Shown here: positions 1 through 10,479 of the stretch, piece by piece
Layout: each line of letters starts with the position of its first letter
Position numbering within the stretch: position 1 is the stretch's first letter
Origin: Pomphorhynchus laevis
Taxonomy: Eukaryota > Acanthocephala > Palaeacanthocephala > Echinorhynchida > Pomphorhynchidae
Direction: 5' to 3'
Assembly (NCBI GenBank): GCA_012934845.2
Contig: WNNJ02000487.1
Coordinates: 62,001 to 126,000, forward strand
Length of the DNA stretch: 64,000 nt
Program-made: the position numbers and the translations under genes
The notes under the pieces: model-generated
Seen by the model: only the letters and a program-made list of their open reading frames with translations
Database searches by the model: none
What the model was told of the DNA's origin: nothing

Positions 1-48
1 ATTCTTTGCTATTGAAAGGGTTTCTCTACAAACATTACATTGATGCAG

Positions 49-3000
49 TCATGCTATAAAGGATATTTCAAGGAATACGAATCAGCCACATTTATGGAGT
101 GCAAGCTAAACGCTAAGGTCGATTATGTGCATATCACTTCAGATATTCGACTTTATCATGAGGTGTTTTTATCTGATTGCTTTTCTCAATTTCGACTCTT
201 TGCTCTTGTTTATTAGATTGTAAATAACGTCGTTCATAATCGAGTGTCAAAGTTAGCAACAGAAATTCAAAGTATTCCTTCACGTGGTAAGCGGCCAAAA
301 GGAATCGAAGACATACCCGGATTAGGCAAGCCATTATTGTTCTTGTTTATTTAACGTTTATACGTTTTGTTTCAAGACATTCAAGTGGTGTATTACTTTA
401 ATGTGATGTAATTTATTAATATTTATAAATACTTAATTCAAGGTCAGGTGTAAACAACGCCGTGCCCGTCATGCCTGACAGAAAAGTTTGAAATTGAAAA
501 TTATCCTGGATTGGCAAATTATGTTATTAATTTGCTATTAATTCGGTAAATTAATAGCAATAATATTTTAAATAGTTGATACTGATCCGTTATTGATAAA
601 TAATTATTAGAGCTGGATCAAAGGAAAGAGGATTTTTTTCGATATTTCGCTAACTTTTGTTAGCATCTTCAGTAATTTTCTGAAGATGCTAACAAAAGTT
701 AGCGAAATATCAAAAATAATTTCTTCTTTCCTTTGATCCAGCTCCAATAATTATTTGGTATTAATACGGAATATAACATAAAATATAAAACAATATAATT
801 AGAAAATAAGCTAAAAGATCTAATTATATTCGGATAATGCCATTGAAATTACCCTAACATGATATCATGACATACTTTACATATGATGTCTCTTTATGCA
901 ATAACCTGATAGACTTACTTTTATTCTAAGATTAAAGTATTGAGGAATATTATAATATTAAATATTGTTGATTATTTAAGCAATATCAATTACGCCGCAC
1001 TTGCACACAGTATTTTGATAGTTAACGAATAACTAATTAAGGTTTCACTTATCACTTGATGTCCTAATCGTCGTTACTCAGTACTTCTTTATGTTTAAAA
1101 AATCAAATTTATATAATTTATAATTTTGATATTTGTTATAGAAAATTATATATAATATAGTATATATATTTCATACAGACATTTTTTCACATAGCGTTTC
1201 TTTGCAGAGCGTTACTCAGCTATTTTCGCAGAGTGTTATCGCATTATTATTTTAAAATATCTGAAACAAATCCCTTATACGGTTGAATTTAATATACTTC
1301 CGCTACTAAACGTCATATTTAACTATTTCGGAAAAATAATGTATTTATAAAAGTTAATTTTTAACTTTTGCAATAATTCTGTACTGTAAGTTATGTCACT
1401 TTATGTTATTGCAAATAATTATTAATGTGAGATTTGATCTTATAGCGAAGATAGGATTTCCGTTACTAGAGAAAACAGTTGATCAAGAAATACAGCTAGA
1501 TGGTGACGAGTTATCTGCCATATTTACGTCAATTGTCAATCAGATAAAGGTTTTAAATAACATTAGATTAATTGTAAAACTGTAAATCTATTTTGTTCGT
1601 AGGCACATTCATCATCTTCATTGATATCGACGTTTTCAAGCAAACTTTCAACCAAAGTCAAATTTCCAATAGGTAATCACAATAAATTTGTAAATTATTT
1701 CGATCAATTCACTGATTTGCTGTCAGATGGAGTAAAATAATAAAAATTTATTTTTTATTCATAAAATAAAATTGTCTATCAACCCTAATCAGTAAGATAA
1801 ATAAAATATAAATCTGAAATTTATATCTAAATGTACTTTAATTTAGTTCTGAAATTTAAATATCGAATTATTAAATTTAGTTTTGAAATTTAAATATTGA
1901 AATATAATTTAGTTTTGAAATTTAAATATCGAAATATACTTTAATTTAGTTTTGAAATTTAAATATCGAAATATACTCAAATCTAATTTAGTTCTGAAAT
2001 TTAAATATCGAAATATACTCAAATCTAATTTAGTTCTGAAATTATTAGAATTAAAGAATTATTAGAGCTGGATCAAAGAAAGAAGTAAAATTTTATTTGA
2101 TATTTCGCTAAGACATTTGCAACTGTCTCGTCATCTAAATCATTTACTTCAACTGTTCTATATGTGGTTAGCGATTCAGGTAGTCCCAATCCATTGATAT
2201 TAGCATATGTAAAATTATGCTAGCATATTAGCATATGATATTATTTTATTTATTATAAATACATTATAAATATTATAATAAATTATAATAATTATTATAG
2301 TTACTTATAATCGTTATTTGGCAAATTTAGCAAACATGTGCGAAAAAATATATTAATTTATCAATTTAGATTAAAAATATAATCGTGACGATTGACATTC
2401 ATCAAATCGCACACAAGTAGTAAATAGAATAACTATCTTCCCAAATTTAATGTGTACTTGCTACTTCGTATTTAAAAATTAACATTTAGGCATCATAAAT
2501 ATTCTACATAATATAATAATACTTTATTTATTAAATATTTTAAATACTTTATTTATTTATTTAAATATATCTTATAAATTAAATTTGTAATTTGCAGCAG
2601 TGATTAATCTGACATAAATTGTACGTAGTAAGTTAGCTAAATTATTCTAGGCATATTCATTGCAGTTTATAGAGTTGAGCATTTTTTTAATATATTTGTT
2701 AAAGCTTACGCCATTAAATAGCTTCTACAGTGACTCAGAATATTATCACTCTACAACAATGAAACTACTGGTGATGTTATATTAATCAGGAAGAATTCAA
2801 TAAAACTTTTTTAATTGACAAACAGGAAAGTGTAAATCTACATGCTTTTGTGAATTTCTGCGTGCGCTTAGTGAATTCCATTCAGCGGTTTACTAAGGAT
2901 TAAGTACTGTCGAAGTTGTGTAGCTACAGGGCTACACTGATGAGACCACCCTGTAGTGATGCGTAGACTAAGGTCGAAACGCCTCATTGTAGACTAGGCG

Positions 3001-3533
3001 TCTGTGGTAGGCGCATTCCGGGTTAAGCTTTCCAACAATGAAACTACTGGTGACGTTATATTAATCATGAAGAATTTCAATAAAACGTTTTTATGATATT
3101 AGGATAATATCATATCGATGATATGCTAACATATCATCGATATGTTAGCATCTCCAGCAAATTACAATAATTTTCCAGCTCCAATAATTCTTTAATATTA
3201 ATTATATGTAAAATAATGCATTTGATGATTATTTGTAACATTACGAAACAAAATACGACTTCAATTATGGATAATAAAAAACTTCTTTTTATAATTGACG
3301 TTGTGACATAATTTGATCTGTTTGCTGCAGATTTTTCCACAATTGAAAAAAGACTATCTAATCTGTACTACCTGAAACCCCATATATTTATTGCCGATAT
3401 TAACCGATGTTTTGCGACCTTTCTTCAATGCGATCAGTTTGCACGTTCCGAAGAAACCCGTAAGCAGCTCCAAGCATTGCAATTGTTCTTTCAAAGTAAA
3501 CTACAAGATGCTCGCCTTCTTAAGGATATATGA
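49..3533 (+). CDS. KAT2: KAT2 (GCN5/PCAF-type) histone acetyltransferase, 3' part, five exons
   Basis: This is the C-terminal part of the lysine acetyltransferase of SAGA/ATAC-type coactivator complexes; the gene enters from the left edge. Exons read from the sequence: 49-162, 217-325, 1446-1549, 1603-1672, 3331-3533 (TGA). They total 600 bp, 199 residues, with all phases matching. Exon 1 has the end of the HAT domain (GYFKEYESATFMEC, as in human GYIKDYEGATLMEC). Exon 2 ends in IEDIPGL, exon 3 continues KIGFPLL, matching the VPGIRETGWKPL linker. Exons 3-5 make the bromodomain: DELSAIF, QIKAH, FPID, then ERL-, ADI- and FFQSKL-like helices ending LLKDI. Three introns are GT-AG (54, 53 and 1658 bp). 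The 326-1445 intron uses GCAAGC as donor. The bromodomain lacks the WPF shelf, and Asp stands where the acetyl-lysine-binding Asn is expected. Exon joins are inferred from homology and splice signals. Confidence 0.88.
326..1445 (+). other. KAT2 intron with GC-AG borders, containing a MITE
   Basis: The intron is bordered by TTAG/GCAAGC on the left and GATCTTATAG/CG on the right. Joining the exons restores the family's PGL-A-KIGFPLL linker in frame, which supports the rare GC donor over nearby GT options. It holds the palindromic MITE at 599-755; the rest is AT-rich without recognisable content. Confidence 0.7.
599..755. mobile_element. MITE family 1, palindromic copy
   Basis: A 157-bp non-autonomous element with long terminal inverted repeats. 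The left end AATAATTATTAGAGCTGG is mirrored by CCAGCTCCAATAATTATT on the right, and the arms extend through GATATTTCGCTAAC and GTTAGCATCTTCAG to a short central spacer. It has no coding capacity. Relatives lie at about 2044-2245, 3120-3215, 28362-28770, 29459-29634, 31709-31796 and 43277-43367. The DNA-transposon superfamily that moves it cannot be named. Confidence 0.8.
1838..2043. repeat. AT-rich minisatellite
   Basis: About five imperfect tandem copies of a unit around AATTTAGTTTTGAAATTTAAAT followed by ATCGAAATATACT, with unit lengths varying roughly from 33 to 50 bp. The last two full units are nearly identical, including a CAAATCT insertion, which suggests recent slippage or unequal exchange. 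Confidence 0.8.
2044..2245. mobile_element. MITE family 1, longer-form fragment
   Basis: Starts with the family end AATTATTAGAGCTGGATC, then GATATTTCGCTAAGAC, and continues into sequence also present at 28362-28770 (CATTTACTTCAACTGTTC, GTGGTTAGCGATTCAG, TTAGCATATGTAAAATTA). The shared interior shows a longer member of the family or a composite repeat. No open frame. Confidence 0.6.
2752..3093 (+). mobile_element. Retrozyme-like unit: 279-bp-spaced direct repeats around a hammerhead
   Basis: About 60 bp beginning ACAATGAAACTACTGG and ending AATTCAATAAAAC is present at 2754-2813 and again at 3033-3091, 279 bp apart, with few differences. The hammerhead ribozyme lies between the copies. Metazoan retrozymes and related small elements occur as tandem or partly tandem units, each with a hammerhead. 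Here one full monomer plus a partial second copy remain. No coding capacity. The classification is inferred from the layout. Confidence 0.6.
2924..3010 (+). ncRNA. Type I hammerhead ribozyme
   Basis: All conserved core parts are in order: stem I CTACA (2932-2936), CTGATGA (2937-2943), stem II GACC/GGTC (2944-2947 with 2972-2975), GAAA (2976-2979), stem III ACGCCT/AGGCGT (2979-2984 with 2996-3001), the cleavage-site GTC (C at 3002), and stem I return TGTGG (3003-3007, one G-U pair). Stem I is the open end, so this is type I, as in animal retrozymes and the Schistosoma satellite ribozymes. Loop II contains CCCTGTAG (2949-2956), fully complementary to CTACAGGG (2924-2931) just 5' of stem I; this could be a stabilising loop contact or a competing fold. 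It lies in the sense orientation in the KAT2 intron. Confidence 0.85.
3120..3215. mobile_element. MITE family 1, decayed right end
   Basis: A short hairpin (GATATGCTAACATATCATCGATATGTTAGC) region is followed by TTTCCAGCTCCAATAATTCTTT, which matches the family's right terminus. No coding content; it ends about 115 bp before the last KAT2 exon. Confidence 0.5.
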
Positions 3534-4359
3534 ACATTATTAGTTTACTAATATACGTTAGGTGTTAAGAGTTAACCACAGAATTGAGATATTTAACATT
3601 TTTGTAAATATGTTGTTTGTATAAACATAAAAACCATGTGAATTTAATGTTAACAAAATATTAATGTTATACTCTAAATAATCACATAATTTCAATACTG
3701 TACATGTCAAGAAAGTTATACAAATTTATCCGCTTATGTCAGAGCCAGATGATACCAGAGCCAGATGATACTATGCATTTTTTAAATTTATTGTATTTGC
3801 TTAAGTTGCGGCTAGAAGCCTGTTACTTCAAAGATGCTTAGTGCGAGAAATTAAATTTACAATGGATTTAATTTCAAAAAGCTAGATTTTTTCTATTGCA
3901 GTGATGGTTGCTAACCGAAATTGATAACGTCCATATGATGCGTACTGTTACTTTTAAGGGTTTGTGTGCCAAATATTGCATTGGTGGGATGCAGTGAGCT
4001 CAATGGTTTACCTAAAACAGTTATGTGATCCACTAAACTTCTAATGTTATAATATTTGTAAATATCTATAGAATAAAGGCATTTTAAGGTATTTTAAAAT
4101 CAGCAAAAATACGATTTACTTTCCTCAAAACAAGTATAAGTTATTAAGTATAAGTTATTTTAATGATGGTAGCGTATGCTGTAAACCACTTAAAGATCTA
4201 TTTATAAATCCTAAAGGATTTAAATTTATTAAAGGATTAAATTTATTCCTCTTTTCATTTTTCTTAAAAGCCAATATTTAGCCATCACTATCACATGAAA
4301 TTTCTGATCTGTTTTCTTCAAGGTGAAATAAAACATAAATAATAACGAAAAATTCTATA
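3534..4359. other. Gene-free AT-rich flank
   Basis: The 3' flank of KAT2. A short direct repeat (AGAGCCAGATGATAC twice, near 3740-3772) is visible. No gene, RNA or element is recognised. Confidence 0.5.
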
Positions 4360-7300
4360 ATACGCTAGAACAATGAGGAAGAAATACCACATACTTTAAT
4401 ATAATGAGAAAGAATAGATATCAGGTAAATACTAGAAATCATGATAAACTAAGGAATAAGAAATACTAGATACTTTAAAATGCTGAGGAAACATAATAGA
4501 TACTTTGATAGACTGAGGTAAAATAAATACTAGATACTTTGATATACTGAAGAAGAAATACTAGATACTTTAATATGCTGAGGAAGAAGAAATACTAGAT
4601 GTTTCGATATACTATGGAAAAATAAATAATAGATCCTTCGATATACTGAGGAAAACGAATTACTAGATACTTTGATATACTGAGAAAAAAGAAATACTAG
4701 ATACTGTGATATGCTGAGGAAAAAGAAATATTAGATACTTTGATATACTGAGAACGAATAAAGACTAGATACTTTAATATGCTGAAGAAAAAATGCAAAA
4801 TACTATGATATGCTAAAGAAGATATAATACCAGACACTTTGATATACTGAGGAAGAAAAAAACAGTAAACTTTGATATACTTAGGTATTAATACTTGATA
4901 CTTTGATATGCTGAGGAAGAAGAAATACTAGATACTTTGATATACTGAGGAAGAAGAAATACTAGATACCTAAATATGCTGAGGAAGACGAAATACTAGA
5001 CACCATGATATGCTGAAGAAGAAAAAACCAGAGACTTTGATATACTGAGGTATTAATACTAGATACTTTGATATGCTGATGAAACAGAAATACTAGATAC
5101 TTTGATATACCGAGGAAGAAGAAAAATTGATACTTTGAAATACTGAGAAAAAGAAATATTAGAAACTTTTGTATATTGAGGAAGAAGAAATTTAAGATAG
5201 TTTGATATACTTAAGAAGTAATACTAGATACTTTGATATGCCAAAGAAAAAAGAATTACTAGATACCTTGAAATGCGGCGGAAAAAGAAATACTAGATAC
5301 TTTGATATGCCGAGGAAAAACAAATACTAGATACTTTGATAAGCCGAGGAAAAAGAAATACTAGATACTTCGATATGCCGAGGAAAAAGAAATACTAGAT
5401 ACATTGATATGCCTAGGAAAAAAGAAATACTAGATACTTTGATATGCCGAGGAAAAAGAAATACTATATACATTGATATGCCTAGGAAAAAGAAATACTA
5501 GATACATATGCCGCGGAAAAAGAAATACTAGATACTTTGATATGCCGAGGAAAAAGAAATACTAGATACTTCGATATGTGGAAGAAAAATAAATACTAGA
5601 TACTTTGATATACCAAGGAAAAAAGAAATACTAGATACTTTGATATGCCGAGGAAAAAGAAATATTAGATACTTTGATATACCGAGGAAAAAGAAATACT
5701 AGATACTTCGATATGCCGAGGAAAAAGAAATACTAGATACTTCATATACCGAGGAAAAAGAAATACTAGATAGATAGGAAAAAGAAATACTAGATACTTT
5801 GATATGTTGAGGAAAAAGAAATACTAGATACCTTGATATACCGAGGAAAAAGAAATACTAGATACTTCGATATGCCGAGGAAAAATAAATACTAGATACA
5901 TTGATATGCCTAGGAATAAGAAACACTAGATACTTTAATATGTCGAGGAAAAATAAATACTAGAGACTTTGATATGTCGAGGAAAAAGAAATACTAGAAA
6001 CTTCGATATGCCGAGGAAAACGAAATACTAGATACTTTGATATGTGGTGGAAAAAGAAATACTGGATACCTTGATATGCCGAAGAAAAAATAAATACTAG
6101 ATACATTGATATGCCTAGGAAAAAGAAATACTAGATACATATGCCGAGGAAAAAGTAATACTAGATACTTTGATATGCCGAGGAAAAAGAAATACTAGAT
6201 ACTTCGATATGCCGAGGAAAAAGAAATACTAGATACTTTGATATACCAAGAAAAAAGAAATACTAGATACTTTGATATGCCGAGGAAAAAGAAATATTAG
6301 ATACTTTGATATACCGAGGAAAAAGAAATACTAGATACTTCGATATGCCGAGGAAAAAGAAATACTAGATACTTCATATACCGAGGAAAAAGAAATACTA
6401 GATACTTTGATATGCCGAGGAAAAAGAAATACTAGATACCTTGATATACCGAGGAAAAAGAAATACCAGATACTTCGATATGCCGAGGAAAAATAAATAC
6501 TAGATACATTGATATGCCTAGAAAAAAGAAACACTAGATACTTTAATATGTCGAGGAAAAATAAATACTAGAGACTTTGATATGTCGAGGAAAAAGAAAT
6601 ACTAGAAACTTCGATATGCCGAGGAAAACGAAATACTAGATACTTTGATATGTGGTGGAAAAAGGAATACTGGATACCTTGATATGCGGTGGTAAAAGAA
6701 ATACTAGATACTTTGATATGCCGAGGAAAAATAAATACTAGATACATTGATATGCCTAGGAAAAATAAATACTAGATACATATGACGAGGAAAAAGAAAT
6801 ACTAGATACTTTGATATGCCGTGGAAAAAGAAATACTAGATACTTCCATATGCCGAGGAAAAAGAAATACTAGATACTTTGATATACCAAGAAAAAAGAA
6901 ATACTAGATACTTTGATATGCCGAGGAAAAAGAAATATTAGATACTTTGATATACCGAAGAAAAATAAATACTAGATATATCGATATGCCGGGGAAAAAG
7001 AAATACTATATACCTCATATACCGAGGAAAAAGAAATACTAGATACTTTGATATGCCGAGGAAAAAGAAATATTAGATACCTTGATATACCGAGGAAAAA
7101 GAAATACTAGATACTTCGATATGCCGAGGAAAAAGAAATACTAGATACATTGATATGTCTAGGAAAAAGAAATACTAGATACTTAGATATGCCGAGGAAA
7201 AATAAATACTAGAGACTTTGATATGTCGAGGAAAAAGAAATACTAGAAACTTCGATATGCCGAGGAAAAAGAAATACTAGATACATTGATATGCCTAGAA

Positions 7301-8700
7301 AAAAGAAATACTAGATACTTTGATATGCCGAGGAAAAAGAAATACTATATACATTGATATGCCTAGTAAAAAAGAAATACTAGATACATATGCCGAGGAA
7401 AAAGAAATACTAGATACTTCGATATGCCGAGGAAAAAGAAATACTAGATACTTCGATATGCCGAGGAAAAATAAATTCTAGATACCTTGATATACCGAGG
7501 AAAAAGAATTACTAGATACTTCGATATGCAGAGGAAAAAGAAATACTAGATACCTTGATATACCGAGGAAAAAGAAATACTAGATACTTCGATATGCCGA
7601 GGAAAAATAAATACTAGATACATTGATATGCCTAGGAATAAGAAACACTAGATACTTTAATATGTCGAGGAAAATTAAATACTAGAGACTTTGATATGTC
7701 GAGGAAAAAGAAATACTAGATACTATGCCGAGGAAAAAAATACTATACTTTGATACTTTGATATGCCGAGGAAAAAGAAATACTAGATACGGATATTTTG
7801 ATATGCGGAGGAAAAAGAAATACTAGATACTTTCATATACTGAGCAAAAGAAAATACCAGATACTTTGATATACTGAGCAAAAGAAATACTAGATACTTT
7901 GATACTAGATACTTTGATATACTGAGGAAAAGGAAATACTAGATACTTCGATATGCTGAGGAAAACGAATTACTAGATATTTTGATATTCTGAGGAAGAA
8001 AAATACTTGCTGATGAAAAAGAAAAACTATGATGGGGAAAAAGAAATACTAGATACTTTGATATAAAGAGGAAAAGCAAATACTAGATACTTTGATATAC
8101 TGAAGAAGAAAAAATACTATGCGGAGGAAAAAGAAATACTAGATACCTTGATATACTGAGGAAAAAGAAATACTAGATACATCGATATGCCGAGGAAAAA
8201 TAAATACTAGATATTTTGATATGCGGAGGAAAAGAAATGCTAGATACTTTGATATACTGAGCAAAAGGAAATACTAGATACTTTGATATACTGAACAAAA
8301 GCAAATACTAGATACTTTGATATACTGAGGAAAAGGAAATACTTGATAATTAACTATACTGAGGAAAACGAATTACTAGTTACCTTGATATACTAAAGAA
8401 GAAAAACTACTTGCTGATGAAAAAGAAATACTAGATACTTAAATATGTCGAGGAAAATGAAATACTAGATACTTTGATATACCGAGGAAGTAGAAATACT
8501 AGATACTTTGATATACCGAGAAAAAAGAATTACTAGATATTTTGATATACTTTGAAAAAGAAATATTAGATAATTTTATATCCTGAGGAAACAGAAATAC
8601 TAGATACTTTGATATATTGAGGAAAAAAATACTAGATACTTGGATATACTGAGTAATGAGAAATACTAAAAATTTTGATATACTTGGATGAAGAAATACT
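4360..8700. repeat. 34-bp satellite array with higher-order structure
   Basis: More than 120 tandem copies of a 34-bp monomer that can be written GAAATACTAGATACTTTGAT + ATGCCGAGGAAAAA. Edges (4360-5250 and 7740-8700) are more diverged and use ATACTGAGGA variants, while the middle is more uniform. A truncated monomer, GATACATATGCC, recurs at 5501, 6134, 6775 and 7383, showing a higher-order unit of about 610-640 bp (18-19 monomers). The monomer length is not a multiple of three and no protein is implied. Confidence 0.95.
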
Positions 8701-9260
8701 TACACTTAAACTCTTTTCGTTCGCTTTATACCTTTAAACCCCTTTGCCATGTTAATGTTTAATCTATATTTTTTTAATAATTTTCAATAACAGCAGTTTT
8801 TACCTCATCTGTAAATGAGGTAAAATATGTATTGCGAATTAAAGGAAGATTAATATATAATACATCAAATACCGGGATATTTTCTTTCTTGGGCAAAACA
8901 AACTGCCCTAACTCTGGGGAGAATAGACTTGCTCTCAATATTGTTTTATTGAATATTTTTCTGTTAACATTACAAATACAAAAATGCAGTATTTAAATAA
9001 GACCATATCGTTGGTCATTAGTTATCGTCAGGGTCTATCCAAATTATCAACGTTATTTGTACTTTTAAAATCCAAGACACTAGCATTTATTTTAAGAAAT
9101 TAGTGCCTTAATGATTAGTTTTACAAAAGGAATTCATTAATATAAATGGCTTAATAGAATGCTATGTTTAAATTCTATGCCATTGTTCTGATTTGATAGA
9201 AAATACATTTAATCCCGATATGATAGCCTGAAATATGTTTAGCGGTGAAGGTTTTACTTT
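8701..9260. other. Gene-free flank of the satellite
   Basis: AT-rich sequence with a small hairpin (TTTACCTCAT/ATGAGGTAAA near 8799-8824). No gene or element recognised. Confidence 0.4.
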
Positions 9261-9722
9261 TCATTTTCCGAATATATACGATATACCATCATGCATTAAC
9301 TTTTGGATAATTTGATATGCTGAAATGTTATTTGATTGGTTTCCCTCTTTTTTGTGGTTGCATGATGTTGGTGTTTTAAATTCTGTGATAAACGTTTTAG
9401 TTTGTCCGCTAGAATCTATATAAGTCTCTTTCTGCTCGATTGATCCATCCGATTTAGTAATTCTTTTGATAATTGTGCTATGTGAATATTGTTGAGGGAT
9501 ACTGAAGTTGTTAGGGTATGTAATTGTTGCTTGATCCCTGAAACATTGATCGCGAAGTGAATTTCCAGAGCTCGAATTTGTTTCGTTTATGGGCACGGAA
9601 TTAAGTTCATGAAGATTGGAATCAAATGCATCGTTGAAAACAAGACCGATTGTAGGATCCAAAAAGCCATCAATAAGCTCCTGTAACGTTGTATCCTTAA
9701 ATATGTTGTTATTTCGAGGCAT
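9261..9722 (-). CDS. HAX1: HAX1-like protein
   Basis: A 153-residue protein. The best evidence is a C-terminal block IIKRITKSDGSIEQKETYID followed by SSGQTKTFIT, closely resembling the [29 protein letters not shown] block of HAX1, the mitochondrial/ER anti-apoptotic HCLS1-associated protein. A preceding LRDQC...YPNNFSIPQ resembles the HAX1 LRDSMLKYPDSHQP segment. The vertebrate protein is about 279 residues, and the acidic N-terminal half is largely absent here. The ATG at 9722 is directly preceded by TTTCAG, so it is either the start or the beginning of a second exon; no convincing upstream exon is seen. It is followed by DHX16 on the same strand, about 760 bp away. Confidence 0.6.
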   Translation of the reverse strand: MPRNNNIFKDTTLQELIDGFLDPTIGLVFNDAFDSNLHELNSVPINETNSSSGNSLRDQCFRDQATITYPNNFSIPQQYSHSTIIKRITKSDGSIEQKETYIDSSGQTKTFITEFKTPTSCNHKKEGNQSNNISAYQIIQKLMHDGISYIFGK

Positions 9723-10479
9723 CTGAAACAATTATTGAGGTTACTTATATTAACTTAATTTTATTAAATTTTTACTAAAATGTTTAAAAATGCGATAAAA
9801 CTTCAAATTTATTAGGTAAGCAGGCGGCTGTTAAAATATACTACTACCTTAAAACACCAAATACAGAGTACGGTGAATTTTCTTTAAACTAAATTTCAAT
9901 AGTAATTAGTAATTAAAAGATCGTATTTTTCAGCAATTGTTGCTTGTCAATGGTATTTTCTAAAATACTAGTTGAATCAAGTGTCTAGTGTTTGTTGGAA
10001 TTGAGAAAGATCGATTTTTTTTACTTTATTCGATGAAGAGATTTGGTGTAGCTACAATCCTTGACAATGATATGACTGGTTCTATGTTACTTTGAAGTAT
10101 CAGAATATATTTTTAGATTGACTCCGTCTGAGAATATTTTTCGTATTTCAGAATACAAATGACAGTGACTTCTAAAATTTCGTAATGTGCGGTAATGAAG
10201 AAAAAATTCCTTTTAAAATATTTCCATCCTTATATATTTATGATTTCAGATAAAAAAATTATTTGCTACAGCACATCAGTTACTGTCTTATTTATTAGTG
10301 ATAATCAGTTACGGCTTAGTATTTTTACATTCGTTTTCTTAACTTTAATACATCATTTATAATTACATATGGAAAAACTTGTTCAACTGACAAAATCCAA
10401 AAAAATTAATTTGAAATCATATAATACATCTTATATGTACATAATTTCGAAAAATTAAACGCAATTGATGATAATAAAA
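9723..10479. other. Intergenic region between HAX1-like and DHX16
   Basis: AT-rich sequence that must contain the upstream region of the HAX1-like gene and the 3' end of DHX16. No element, RNA or further exon could be supported. Confidence 0.4.

Larger units (their letters stand above)
1673..3330 (+). other. KAT2 last intron, repeat-filled
   Basis: GT-AG intron between CCAATAG and ATTTTTCC. Joining the flanking exons creates a GAT (Asp) codon, giving FPID as in KAT2 bromodomains. The intron contains a minisatellite (1838-2043), MITE family 1 sequence (2044-2245 and 3120-3215) and the hammerhead retrozyme-like unit (2752-3093). No other gene is seen in it. Confidence 0.8.

Noticed and set aside
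134-334. Minus-strand 66-codon frame at the left edge
   Set aside because: It is antisense to KAT2 exons 1 and 2, which explain the coding-like composition.
3960-4060. Possible exon after a TTTTTTCTATTGCAG acceptor-like sequence
   Set aside because: All frames hit early stops and no homology is seen; KAT2 already ends at 3533.
5060-5110. CTGATGA followed by GAAA in the satellite (also near 8010) as further hammerheads
   Set aside because: No pairing stems or cleavage site around the motif; simply part of the diverged monomer.
6331-6534. Minus-strand 67-codon frame within the 34-bp satellite
   Set aside because: Pure satellite translation; the monomer is not a multiple of three and the frame ends by chance.
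4360-8700. CRISPR-like array
   Set aside because: Repeats are directly tandem with no unique spacers, and the context is an animal genome.
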